DNA of 64,000 bases, taken from Varanus komodoensis (taxonomy: Eukaryota; Chordata; Lepidosauria; Squamata; Varanidae). Below the pieces are notes generated by a model. It saw only the letters and a list, made by a program, of their open reading frames with translations, was not told the origin of the DNA and ran no database searches. The DNA is taken from positions 5,547,167-5,611,166 of the forward strand of contig NW_025335985.1 in the NCBI RefSeq assembly GCF_004798865.1, written 5' to 3'. The position numbers and the translations under genes are program-made. Of the stretch, positions 43,366 through 54,127 are shown one piece after another. How positions within the stretch are numbered: the first letter of the stretch is position 1; each line of letters begins with the position of its first letter.

Positions 43366-43874
43366 CTATTTAGTCATGAAGAGAGACCCAAGCCTTATTC
43401 TTTCCTTGGAACTTGGGTTTGCAATAACACTATATAGACTCATTGATTTATTTATTTGAATATTTGTTGGCCTGATATGCTAAGATTTGGGTTAACCTTC
43501 ACTTAACCATTATAAAAGCCAAGGAGAGCTTTTTAAAGTATGTAAAATATATATTGATCAAATCTAACTTCATCATACCTATAGTGAAAAAGGAAAACTC
43601 GAAAGGGCACTGAAAATATGTGGTTTAATATCAGCAATGGTTTTCATTTGGAAATTCTGGCCCATTTCAGAGGATCATATCTTGTTTCCTCCAGGAAAAT
43701 CTTCAATCCATCATAATTGCTAATCATGTTCCAGTTGGTAAACTAAGATTCCATCTTCTTCCAAAGCTGGTAACCATTGTTTCCCAGTTCAGATGTAATG
43801 TGAATCTCTGACTGATTCAAGTCTCTCTGACATCCACTCCTATGAGGAAAGCACATAAACAAAAGACTCAGACC
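43366..43874. other. Unassigned
   Basis: No gene or named repeat recognised. Confidence 0.35.
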
Positions 43875-44238
43875 AAGGATGTGTGAGCAATTAGTCTCAG
43901 CTCAGTTTTGTCCAGAATTTACTAGCTCAGACCAAACTTGGTCTTGGGCATAATCTGCAGCTGAAACCCACACATTTCTGCAAACTCCATGTGATTTGCA
44001 ATCTTGTCCCCACCAAAAATGCATTCAACAGTATTTGAAAAAAAAGTACATGAAAACAACACATGCATGTGTACATTTCAAAGATGCATGCTTGGAAAAA
44101 ATGTACTAAGATTTTCATGCAAAAAGGAAAACAAACAAATGAAGCTTGAAATCTGCTATAGACTCTAGCCAGAAAGAACTTCAAGATGTGCTTCAGAGAA
44201 CTTAAATGAGCTGGGTTTTGTTGATATCCACATCCCTA
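43875..44238. mobile_element. AT-rich hAT-like MITE
   Basis: The left end AAGGATGTGTGAGCAATT and the reversed right end CTAGGGATGTGGATATC form imperfect inverted repeats. Inside are AT-rich phrases with ATGCATGTGTACATTTC and AAAATGTACTAAG. Length 364 bp is close to the copy at 19505 (367 bp). Confidence 0.5.
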
Positions 44239-44837
44239 GCCAGGGTATATTTCAGCTTGTTTCAGCTTGTTAAATCAAATGATGATGGTCTGTATTAGGC
44301 CATTTTGTCAGGAGGATAGTGTTTGGTGTACCTTGTTGCATCTTGGAAGATTCCTCCATGGAGTGACGTGCACTCCTCCTTCATCCTACACACTATATAT
44401 CTACCAACTTCATACCTTTGAGGCGACCGCTGGAGTGATGTTCCACAGCTTAAGCAGCTCATAGTGCTCATGTGTTGGATTTCAGTTCCCTAAGCAATGG
44501 GGTAAAACGAATACAATTTGCAATAGATTGTAAAGTATTCTGTGTCATTAACATCTGGAACATATAATCCTATGTATGTTTGGGTGGTGGGGGGCAGGGA
44601 GGCCCACAACGGTCAGCATGTCTAATCTGGTTTGCATCATGCCAGGAGTTATGGGCCTTTTGTCTGTCTAACCATACACAAGATCACACCTTTAGTGTTT
44701 TAAAAGCAAGTGGATGGGTGGTGAGGTGCATGTGGAAAAGACATCAGAAGAAGGTGAGATATAATATCTCAAAGAGATGTAAGCCTTGAATTGACTTCAA
44801 ATAAGATTCTTTCAGAACAGCAGAGGGAGGGCAGAAT
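44239..44837. other. Unassigned
   Basis: No gene or repeat recognised; the sequence at 44256-44274 has a short TTTCAGCTTG direct duplication. Confidence 0.4.
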
Positions 44838-45012
44838 CAGAAGCAGTATGCCTATGTTCCCTCCATTGCTGGGGAACATGGGTGAGATGGTGCTGTTGCA
44901 CTCAGGTCCTTTCTGTGGATCCTGTGGACACCTGGCTGGCTACTGTGTGAACTGAGTGCTGGACCTGGTGGACCATGACCTGATCCAACCTGACTCTTGT
45001 TATGTTCTTATA
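44838..45012 (+). mobile_element. Squamate SINE 3' body
   Basis: GAAGCAGTATGCCTATG, GCTGGGGAACATGGGTGAG, GGTGCTGTTGCACTCAGG, GCTGGACCTGGTGGACCATG and the end TGACTCTTGTTATGTTCTTA match a common squamate SINE tail (usual ending CTCTTCTTATGTTCTTA). The pol III head is missing. Confidence 0.65.
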
Positions 45013-45445
45013 GCAATCCTAAAGGTGTCCCTGTATAGGAGTGGGCATCTATTCCAGGAAAACATTGACATTCACACCCAATCTCATGTTGACGTTTCTA
45101 GACTTGCCTGCAACAGCACTCAATGCAAGGCCTCCAATTTACCTCTAATATACCAAAATGGGGAGAAGGCATATCGGGTGCAAGCAGGGCCAATTAGAGG
45201 GGCCTCCATTAAACTCTGGATTCTGCCACAGCCCTGCTTATTGAAACTGGGGATGAGGAGAATTTTGTTTGGTCCTCATTGCAAACAGACCTGACATGAA
45301 CTTCCTGGATGCACACGCAGATGAAGATGTAACTGTTTAGAAATGGTGCATAACTGTTTAGCATTAACACTGTGGTCCAAGTGAACATTCACAAGCCATA
45401 GATGTTTACTGTGAGAACCACAGACATGAAGCCTGAGACAGAGAG

Positions 45446-45745
45446 CAGGGATGTAAGATTATTTTGTTTTGGTTTGTCGAACATGAAAACTTGCCGTATT
45501 TACCACCCCAAATATGAATACCAATGCATCTTTCAGGTAGAGCTGTCATATTCCAAAGTATCTGCTTGTGTTCGAAAGATGTGCCTATAAGAAAAAAAAT
45601 GCACATTTTTGAAATATTCATTTTGGAGAAAAATACGCATTTCACATTTTAGTCAAGGGAAGAAAAGTGCACATTTGGAGGTGCACTTCTAAAAGAAATG
45701 TTCACGGAAATTCCTGTTCGGAATCAAGCTCAGGGTGGAAATCAA
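45446..45745. mobile_element. AT-rich hAT-like MITE, right end unclear
   Basis: Left end CAGGGATGTAAGATTATT, then AT-rich sequence with AAAAAAATGCACATTTTTG, AAATACGCATTTCAC and AAAAGTGCACATTTGGAGG, as in the 19.5 and 43.9 kb copies. A matching right terminus is not obvious. Confidence 0.4.
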
Positions 45746-45776
45746 AGACTTTCAATGAGCTTTTTCTTAACCTCTA

Positions 45777-45779
<3 letters not shown>

Positions 45780-45829
<50 letters not shown>
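45780..45829. repeat. (AG)25 microsatellite
   Basis: Uninterrupted AG tandem of about 50 bp. Confidence 0.97.
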
Positions 45830-47729
45830 ATGTATTTTAATGTATACGTCTGAAAATCTATATGTTTCACCCTGGTGTTCCTAGAGGGAAAACGATAGGT
45901 TAATGGCCTGAAATGTCAAGTGAGTTATGCATTTTAAAAAATTAAATACCTGGCAAGGTACTGGTAGATCAGAGGGTGTCTCAGCTTTTCAGTGCAAAGT
46001 TGGCTGCTCCCGGTGCATTGCACAGCTGTTACGAAGGATAATTAAAAGCAGCAGGTTACCATGGTGTTTAATTGACTGCTGCTTAACAGTATGGACCCTT
46101 TCATTTCTGGGGCTGGCATGCTTTTGGAGGCAGAAGACAAAGTGTCAGATAGGGTGTTCTTTCAATTGTCACACTGCTTCCTTGAACCATCCAGCTCAAG
46201 AGGGCCAGGAAGCTAAAGTTATTTAGAACTGCCTGGCTTTGGGATCCATTTGCTGGAGGAAAAACAGAAATTAATAACAGCTGCACTGAACACACACGTT
46301 TCGATCTTTTCATTAGCTATAAATCTGAGAGTAGATCTGTGGGTGGAAATGAATTATGAGAAAGAACCCTAAATCAGTCCAATACCAGAGTCCAAAAGAA
46401 ATGGTCGTGATGACATGGCCTGCCTACCTACTTGTCTACACTACATGTGCCTGTCCTGCCATCTCCCTTTCGACTCGACCTCGGACCTCGGAGCAAGAGA
46501 CGCTCTTCTCAGTGTGAGAGATCTGTTCCTAACTTGTTTGGAAGATCTAACTGTGGGCAGTAAGGACTTAATTTAAAAGGGGAGGAATTAATTGAAGAAG
46601 TGGGAGTGTTCCTTCCATTGTTGCTAAACAATAGCAAAACAGTCTAGTGCACAGTTGTGCATAATTATTCCTGATTTATTTTACTGTGGGCTTTTATGTG
46701 TAAGTGATGGGAGTTGAATAAACACTTCACTGCTTGTGAACAGTATGAAATATTTGAGCTTCTTTGCAGAGGAATCCAGGGCATTTGAAAATTCGCTGGG
46801 GCCATTTTGCAACTAGGGCAAGAGAAACACTTGTAATGGGTAGATGCTGATGGGCTGGGTTGGTGTCTAACTGTTGGATCCAGAATTGGACCTCTGTGAG
46901 AGAATGACTCTGCTCACGCAAGGTCCCCCAACCTGATTTTTGGGATTCCTCTCTACACGATCCCTCTCTAATCCCATGCTAGACTGGCTCTCATTGGCTC
47001 TCTTAGTGTCTTGAGGCAAAGTGGAACAGTGGTGTCTGAAGTATTTACATTCCTGCAGCAGAACTGGGTGTTGCGCTGACTCCAGTTGATGTAGGCTCAT
47101 TACAGTGCATTCTAAATTCTCCAAAGAAGCCTGATTAAATTGTTCTGTTATTGTTTCGCTTTCCTTTCCTTTCCACCCATTGTCATCAAATAGCTTTGTA
47201 ATTAGCATCAAAATCATCACCTCTACCTCTCTTAATCTCTGGCATTCCCTCAATTTTGTCTAATCAAATCATCATTTCGAGACAAACTTGTTCTTAAACC
47301 CTTTGTTGCAATGATCTAGAACTTTGCAAGAATGAAAAGACAGGGAAATGATTGTCAAGCCCATTATCACCCAAAAGCGGCAGAGCTGGTTGACATAATA
47401 ATTAAGATGTGCTTTTGTTTATGGCCATTATAATTTAACTCCCAGTTGTATGGATTATCCCAGTGACATCAGCCTTTGTTGAAAGAATGTGCTAGAGTAA
47501 GGAAGACAGGCGAGTAAAAATAACTGTCTGTGTTTAGAAATGGTGTTGCTTTGCTTTGTTTGTTTTTTTATAATCACCAGAGGCTTAAGAGCAATACAGC
47601 ATGATCAAAATCTGAGAACAAGTGAATGAAACTCCTCAGTTGATTTATAGGCAGTGGGGAAAGAGGGACCCTTGTCCCACACAGATATAAGTTATTAGTG
47701 GGCATAGGAAGTTATCTTATTCCACCTGA
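45830..47729. other. Repeat-poor block, candidate conserved non-coding DNA
   Basis: 1.9 kb without recognised repeats. 45950-46330 and 47080-47560 contain homeodomain cores (TAATTA at 46039, 47199, 47399), E-box CAGCTG (46023) and two SOX-like CTTTGTT sites (47301, 47474). A 128-codon minus frame (47253-46867) has a protein-like mix but no known domain. A regulatory role is inference. Confidence 0.35.
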
Positions 47730-47916
47730 CAGCCTTCCTCAATCTGGTGCCTTCCAAGATATGTTTTTGAACTACAGCTCCCAGCACTCCTATTGGCCAT
47801 GCTGGCTGGGACAGATGGGAGCTGGAGTCCAGCTCATCTGGAGACACTCAGTTGGACTATAACTTCTAGACCATTAATCATACGGGCTGGGAGGACACCC
47901 AACTGGGGAAGGCCTG
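47730..47916. mobile_element. hAT-like MITE with inverted ends
   Basis: Left end CAGCCTTCCTCAATCTGGTG and reversed right end CAGGCCTTCCCCAGTTGGGT are clear inverted repeats. The interior has the reptile palindrome parts AACTACAGCTCCCAGCA, TATTGGCCATGCTGGCTGG and GATGGGAGCTGGAGTCCAG. 187 bp, no coding sequence. No matching 8-bp flanks are visible. Confidence 0.65.
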
Positions 47917-47982
47917 CCTACAGGACTGGAAATGGCTCCCCTGGGTTCAGACAGGGGTCCATCCTGGTCTTTTCTGGTGTGT

Positions 47983-48037
47983 CAACATGGAACCTGGGAC
48001 TTTCTGCATGCAAAGCATGTGCCCAGTGAACGCTGCA
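47983..48037 (-). mobile_element. tRNA-headed SINE, head fragment
   Basis: On the plus strand ATGGAACCTGGGACTTTCTG and CATGCAAAGCATGTGCCC are the reverse of the head seen in the squamate SINE at 22779 (B box then CTGCTTTGCATGCAG-type stretch). Confidence 0.6.
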
Positions 48038-48381
48038 TCCAATGGTACTAGAATGCCTAGCAGAGGCCCCCGGACTGGAAAGGAATTGCAAGCCCAGTGG
48101 GCATTTTCTGGATTTGGACATGTGACCTCTTATCTGGCTACATATGAGTGCAGGCTGCATCTGATTCTGTGGCTGCATCTAGATTCATCGGGATCCATAT
48201 ATACTTATTTGCATACATTACCCCTTGGTAGTGCAGATACAATGCATGTTTTCTTTTGGTTGAATGTGGTTTAAAAAAAAAAACCCATCTGTGTTTCTTT
48301 GGTAAATTAAGATATCTGTAATTAAAAGAATGTCTACTTATCTATTTATCTATTTATTTGCATGGCAGTCCTGAGCAACAT
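48038..48381. other. Unassigned, with A+T tetranucleotide runs
   Basis: Contains TATCTATTTATCTATTTATT (48337-48356), perhaps the tail of an old LINE, just before the L1 target site. Confidence 0.4.
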
Positions 48382-49160
48382 AAATAAATACATGCATCTG
48401 AATGGAAGATGAACAAGTTAAGGAAACTATGATAACATGGGCACAAAATTTTGGATATAATATTGAGTTACAGAAATGGCAAAAGTTGTGGGAAAGAAAT
48501 ATCAAGGTAACTTTAGCAACCTCATATAAAGAAAATCTTTATAAAATGTTTTATAGATGGTACCTATTGCCAAATAGATTAGCAAAGATGTTTCCAAATA
48601 TGTCAAATGGATCTTGGAAATGCAAACATAAACTGGGTACTTTTTATCATATGTGGTGGACTTGTGATAAGGCAAAAAAATATTGGGCTAAAATACATGA
48701 ATGGCTTGAGGAAATGTTACAAAAATCTTTAATATTTAAACCTGAAATCTTCTTACTAGGCATTGTACCTGATGATGTTGATAAACAAGCGATGTATTTG
48801 ATTCTACATGCAATTACTGCGGCAAGGATTGTATTTGCCCACCATTGGAGGACTGAAGAACCACCCACTGATGAACTGATTTTAAAAAAGATTCTGGATT
48901 GTGCTGAAATGGACAGGCTGACTTTGTCTCTGAAGGAGAAAGAGGATACATACTTCTCTCAAACTTGGAACTCTTTTTATTATTGGCTAGAGAAACGGGA
49001 CTATGTGTCGATATGAATATGTCTACGGATTGCTATAAAAAAAATGAGGAGGCTGATCCAGTAGGTCTGATGTCTCTGATGATTGATGTTTTTTAAATTT
49101 CTTTTTTTAGTTTGTAGAAAATAATAATAACATTTACTTAAAAAATAAATACATGCATCT
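48382..49160 (+). mobile_element. L1 LINE, 5'-truncated, with perfect 18-bp target-site duplication
   Basis: AAATAAATACATGCATCT occurs exactly at 48382-48399 and 49143-49160 and brackets a 743-bp insert. The insert has 204 uninterrupted codons of L1 ORF2 C-terminus (48402-49016) and a short 3' untranslated region ending TTTTTTTAGTTTGTAG, AATAATAATAAC and a short A-rich tail. The site fits L1 endonuclease preference for T-rich bottom strand followed by A. Exact duplication and an open frame argue for a fairly recent insertion. Confidence 0.93.
48402..49016 (+). pseudogene. L1 ORF2 C-terminal fragment, frame intact
   Basis: 204 codons. Residues 40-62 (TSYKENLYKMFYRWYLLPNRL) and the Cys-rich segment at 71-88 (SWKCKHKLGTFYHMWWTC) identify the L1 ORF2 C-terminus, which binds template RNA. 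The family pattern is C-x2-C ... H-x4-C; here the first Cys is Ser71, the rest are Cys74, His83 and Cys88. PEIFLLGIVPDD and ITAARIVFAHHW follow, and the protein ends EKRDYVSI at the natural stop. The start Met is fortuitous; the endonuclease and RT are missing because of 5' truncation. Confidence 0.9.
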
Positions 49161-50173
49161 CAGAGTGATGGGCAGTAACTAAGCTATTTGTGCAAAATGT
49201 GCAAAGGTAATACGATCAAATACTAATATCAATAAAGCACATTTACCCATATCAGCAAGCACAAAAACAACCCCAGCAAGTTGCAAACACTCATATAAAT
49301 GGGACCTATAATGTTCAGCTATACTTTAGTGAAATCCATTGAATTAAAATGATAAAGCAATAAAGAGAGCTATGCTATTCATGCCTGCACAGAGCCTTTC
49401 CTGAATCTTGTTTAAAATGAAATTAAGGTGAATTTGGACAGCTCTCCTCAGGCAAAATATCTGCACAGATGCTATAGAAAGGGTTCCCCCCGCACCCAGT
49501 ACAGTTAGCGAACACCTTGGGAAGTGTGTAGTCCCTCAATTCAAATTACATATATTTGGGTAACATGTTTGTGTTCATAAAATGCCTGCTGCCCTTCCAA
49601 GTGAATGGTATGAACTACTCTTTTCATGGAATGCTTCTTTTTTCTGCTGTTATCATCATTTTCTGCAAAACTGATTTCCTCATATTGAGTACAGCAGACT
49701 CTGCTAGGATTCACAAGCCATAGGAGTCGTGTCTATTGATTTGGACCTCTTTGTAACCTCCTCGTTCAGATCAAATATACCTGCATTATTTGTTTCAAAT
49801 AATGGTCCTCACTGGCCACAGTTCCTAATCTGAAATGCCTCAAAGTGAACTGATAAGAAACTGGAGTTCAGTGTTAAAAACCCAAAGGGGATCACTTGTA
49901 TCTCATTCTTTATCTTATTAGATGTTCAACAATGTGTTATTGGGTGTCTTCTGGGTGTTAGATGCTAATTTCCAATTAATTCAAGCATTATTCATGCTTA
50001 GACGTGAAGGTTATCTCAGGAACTCCTCTAACTGATTGTGTAAACACTGACTGTTTTCAAAGTACACATGGCAGTTAGCAGAAAGATACATGATAAATAT
50101 TTTAAATAACCTAATATTTGATCAGTTAAACAAACATACCACGTTATCTGGAAGGAAGCACTTAGCTGGTCAA
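49161..50173. other. Unassigned
   Basis: About 1 kb, repeat-poor, AT-rich, no frame of interest. Confidence 0.4.
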
Positions 50174-50393
50174 GGGTCAGTGTGGCATGAAGGTTAGCGT
50201 GTTGGAGACCTGGGGGAACCCGGTTCTAATCCCCGCTCAGCCATGGAGCCAACTGGGTGGCTTTGGGCCAGTCACAGACTCTCAGTCCAACCTACCTCAC
50301 AGGGTTGATCTTATGAGGATTGAATGGAGTGGATGAGGGCTATATAAGCTGCCTTGGGTTCCTCACAAGATAAAAAGGCAGGGTATACATGCC
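50174..50393 (+). mobile_element. CORE/MIR-like SINE
   Basis: Plus-strand copy: GGGTCAGTGTGGCATGAAGG, GGTTCTAATCCCCGCTC (B box), GGTGGCTTTGGGCCAGTCAC, AGTCCAACCTACCTCACAGG, CTATATAAGCTGCCTTGG and AAAAAGGCAGGGTATACATG. One of the best-preserved copies; it shows the order of parts used to recognise the split copy at 32363. Confidence 0.87.
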
Positions 50394-51109
50394 ACAGTGT
50401 TGATAGAGTCATCACGCTTGCTTTTATTTCTTTTCCACAAGAAGAAAGAGGCAATGAGGCAGTGGAAGCATTAGGGTTAAATGGCATGGGGTCAGGTCAC
50501 AGATGTGGCTGCCTGGGAAGGGGCTGGGCCACCAGCAGCAGGGTCCCCACTGGGAAGTGGGGAGCACAGCAGTCACCCAAGCGTGCCAGGTTCTGAGCCC
50601 AGACCTGTATGGAATTCAGTGGCCTTGGCAAGGCAATACAGATACTGCTGTGGGGGCCAGGGAGTTAAAAGAAGTTTGGGAAAATCAGCCACGTCTCTTA
50701 GTCTGCTTCAGAGGCAGCATATATCTCAATGCCATTTCCTAGTGGATTAGAAGCAGTGAGGCTGTGTCTTTCAGGACCCACCTAGGACTTTCCTGGCTAT
50801 TGCTGGAAACGGAAACAGTGAATATTTGGGCCAGATCGAGAGTGATCTTATGTTAATATCTTGCTCCTGCGTCACAAGGGGCACTAGCTAGCTGCAAGCT
50901 CACCTGAAGAATGTGTGGCAGTTCAAATGCCAAGCTCAGTCCTTTCCGGCATCAGAACAACTTAAGTGTCCCTGCTGGTCATTTGCTAGCTTTTAATGAC
51001 AGATCCAAAGGAGTTCTGATGCTATGAATCTGACCTTCAGATTCTATTAAGGACCAACTCGTTTTGGAGTCACACAAAAACTACACTTCTGCAGGCTCCT
51101 AAAATAAAC
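50394..51109. other. Unassigned
   Basis: Overlapping plus-strand frames of 80-89 codons at 50354-50750 have no known motif. No transposon recognised. Confidence 0.4.
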
Positions 51110-51345
51110 TAAAAAGACTGTTTCTGCTATTTTACATACCATAGCCATAGACAAAATATGAAGAATTTTAAAACAACCAAATATGCATTCCCCCCCCCCC
51201 CCCGATAGACCAAAGTATGAAAATGCACATTTTGTAAAGTTTTACATATTGGTGATAGACTGATGCATTTTGGGAAGTGCAAATTTCTGTGAATGTGTAT
51301 GAATGCATTCATGCAAAATCTGATTCCACCCACAATTGGAGGACA
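51110..51345. mobile_element. AT-rich MITE-like repeat with C14 run
   Basis: AT-rich with AAAATGCACATTTTGTAAAG, GAAGTGCAAATTTCTGTG and a run of 14 C at 51190-51203 after ATGCATT. The copy at 52650 has a C run in the same context. Confidence 0.4.
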
Positions 51346-52649
51346 GAATGAAAGCTGCCTGATCATCTGAAAAAGAGCCAGTGTTTAGTTTCTGTGAATT
51401 TACAGTGGAAGAACTGGGTGCATGGCAAACTGAATTCCCAGTATCCCTGTGCAGCATTCTCCATCCACACTGGGGGCTGGCTGGCTTGTTTGCACTAGAC
51501 CACAAAAGAAAAAATGGGAAAAGTGTTTAGCGCTTGGCTCATCCTGGTAACAGGAAACTTTGGTGCATTTCAGATCTTGGATAGGTGGCATCCCAGCAGA
51601 GGAGGGCTGGTCAGGCTCACCTGGAAGAAAGTCCCCGACTCCCTGCCAGGCTTGCCACCCCCACCATCTTGAGAGCCATGCAATGGCTGCCTCATCGATG
51701 GGTTCCCGGAGGCAGACTGGCTTTCCTGGAAATGTCCCATGTGTTCCGTGATACCTGAAGAAGCTCTCAATGTGCCCCTTTCCATCGTGGCTCCCACAAG
51801 GGCTGGAGTAGCTGCACAGATTTCTCCTACACCGCCTGTCACTTCTGGATTGTAAAGAAAGGAAAGAAACACTAGTGGCGGCACTTTGCTTTGCTACACA
51901 ACTGGCTGTTTGGTAAAATTGTAAAATGAAAGGATGGGGACCACAATGGATGCTTGTTTAGCTGTGGGTGGGAGAAAGTAGCTTGTCCTATCAGGATTTG
52001 CCCCATCCCATTCAAGGTCCCACCTTAGGTGCTCAAAAGCCATTTCTTTTCATTTCCAGTATCCCCTTCTGAGACAGCTAAATTCGCTCTTCCCCAAATT
52101 ATACAGGCAGTCCTCTTGCTCCATTGGGTGGGTGGGGAGAAGATGTGAATAGGAGCAATACAATAGCCTTATTAGGTGGGAACCTGTTGTGAATTTTGAT
52201 TAAGCATTTATGAAAAGTTAATCCATGCTGGAGATTGCTAATACTCTGTGCTGATTGAGATGATCTGACTTTGCATGGTCCAACTTTTTCTTCAGCTGGG
52301 AGGGGGGAAGATAGAGACGTGGACTGAATAGCAAGGCTCCATGATGTAGTTTATAGGAATTTGTCATGCTTGGGTTGTCTTCCAGGAAGATTTAGTGAAA
52401 CTGATAAAGATGAAGCTGGTCCTAGCCTTGGCTTATTGGGCATGTAAGCCATGGTCCATGAGAACTTCACATTTAGTCTAGTTGTCTGTTAGCACCCTTT
52501 CTTGGAGTCACCAACAAATTGGGATCCAAGGACATAGACATCAAGGTAGATAATTTGCATTCCTGGGTCATGGGACATGGAAACCATTCAATGGGTTGCC
52601 ATGCTACATCAGGCATTTTATATAGAGGAAGTGTTTGTACAGATCAATA
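51346..52649. other. Unassigned
   Basis: No gene or known repeat. A 104-codon minus frame at 51570-51884 has no domain. Confidence 0.4.
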
Positions 52650-52990
52650 GATTTGTCCTTCTTCACCTTGTCCAGATGGTTGTTTTTTTCATATCAAATT
52701 TGCGTGAGCTTTCTATATCTGCCTGTCTCTGAAACCATATGGAAATGTGTACTTTGTGGTCACTCATGTACATATTTTTGTTTGTATTTTTGAATGTACA
52801 CATTCCCCCCCCCCAATTTAAATAGCTGAAAGGCTTATTTTGTGTGCATTTTTGCACACTTTTCTCTTACAAGTATAGTTTTGGAAAGTTCAGAAAATAT
52901 GAAGATGGGAATGCAAAGCTATCTTGACTCTCTGGAAGGCTCAGGAATCTTGAACTGGGTGAAATGAACTGTACACTGGGTAGATCCATT
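52650..52990. mobile_element. AT-rich MITE-like repeat with C10 run
   Basis: TTTGTATTTTTGAATGTACA, a run of ten C at 52805-52814 and TGTGTGCATTTTTGCACAC relate this to the 51110 and 45446 copies. Ends uncertain. Confidence 0.4.
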
Positions 52991-53819
52991 TTTAAGGCCT
53001 CAACAGAGCAAATGTCTCATTCAACCCTGTGCTTTTGAAGTCAACAGGAGGTTGGAAGTTTTGGGACATGTGAAAAGTTCATGCTTGCTGGTGAGTAGAG
53101 CTGAGGCAAAGGGAATACAGATTCACTTTACGATATCTCATATAATATCTTATCCAACTGTTTCCCTTTCATTTTCCAAAATCCTTCAGAGATATCATGT
53201 TGAAAGATGATAGGTAACTTCCAGCTTCTTCTACTCAATACCTGCCCCCTCACACTTCAGAAAACTTCCACCATGCAGTTCCTTCTTGCCAGCTGCATAT
53301 CGTACTGCACAAGAATCATGTTTATGTGTGCAAATTATAAGACAATCCCAAATGCAAACACAAGAAAGGGCAAATTGCCCAGGTCATGTCCACATTTTAA
53401 AAGCGCATGTTAAAAGGAATGCAAATTTTCCCTAAAGGTTGCCTGTTCATGCTTTATTCTGGGGCAGGGGGAAATATGCATTGAACTGCATGCTTTTTGA
53501 AGAACATTGTTTCCTGTTCCAAACGTCCAGTCTTTCCATTTGAACAATGTGAAAAAAAATAGTGTAATTGAATATGGGCAATGAGGTGAGCTCGGGTGAA
53601 TGGTGTTTGGGCAGTCTTGACAAACACAGAAATCACTAATTCACACACTCCATGTCTCTTCTGTGGATTATTCTATTAGACTTTCCCCTGTGTTTCATTA
53701 ATTCCAAGATTTTCTGTTTATAGAATTGCAAACAAGTTAATTAACAAAAGGAAATTGCAAGAAAGTAGAGAAATATAAGATATTTGAATTTTAATCCATA
53801 CTGTTAATGGAGGGGTAAC
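52991..53819. other. Unassigned, partly MITE-like
   Basis: 53280-53660 repeats the AT-rich GTGCAAATT and ATATGCATTG style of the neighbouring MITEs. No gene seen. Confidence 0.35.
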
Positions 53820-53863
53820 CTCTCCCCCACTCTCCTTCTCCCTCTCCCCCCTCTCCCCCCCTC

Positions 53864-53895
<32 letters not shown>
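53820..53895. repeat. C/T-rich tract followed by (CA)13
   Basis: CTCCC-rich tract 53820-53868, then CA repeat 53869-53895. Confidence 0.95.
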
Positions 53896-53899
<4 letters not shown>

Positions 53900-54042
53900 T
53901 CTTTTTAAGGTAGATTCCCTGGACATCATACATTTGTAAACTGATTCATTGTGAAATTAGGGTAGTTATGTGTACCAAGAGCAACCCCTGGTGGTTTCCA
54001 ACTGAATTTATGGAGCTGATTAATCTATTATAAAAATGCCTT

Positions 54043-54046
<4 letters not shown>

Positions 54047-54124
<78 letters not shown>
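54047..54124. repeat. Compound (GT)22(GA)17 microsatellite
   Basis: Uninterrupted GT at 54047-54090 changing to GA at 54091-54124. It is complementary to the CA run 150 bp upstream. Confidence 0.97.

Positions 54125-54127
<3 letters not shown>

Noticed and set aside
46440-46730. Possible LTR-like segment (CpG-rich part with ACCTCGGACCTCGG, later TTGAATAAACAC)
   Set aside because: No paired copy, no defined ends, no primer-binding site or internal coding sequence. No retroviral or LTR element is supported in the window.
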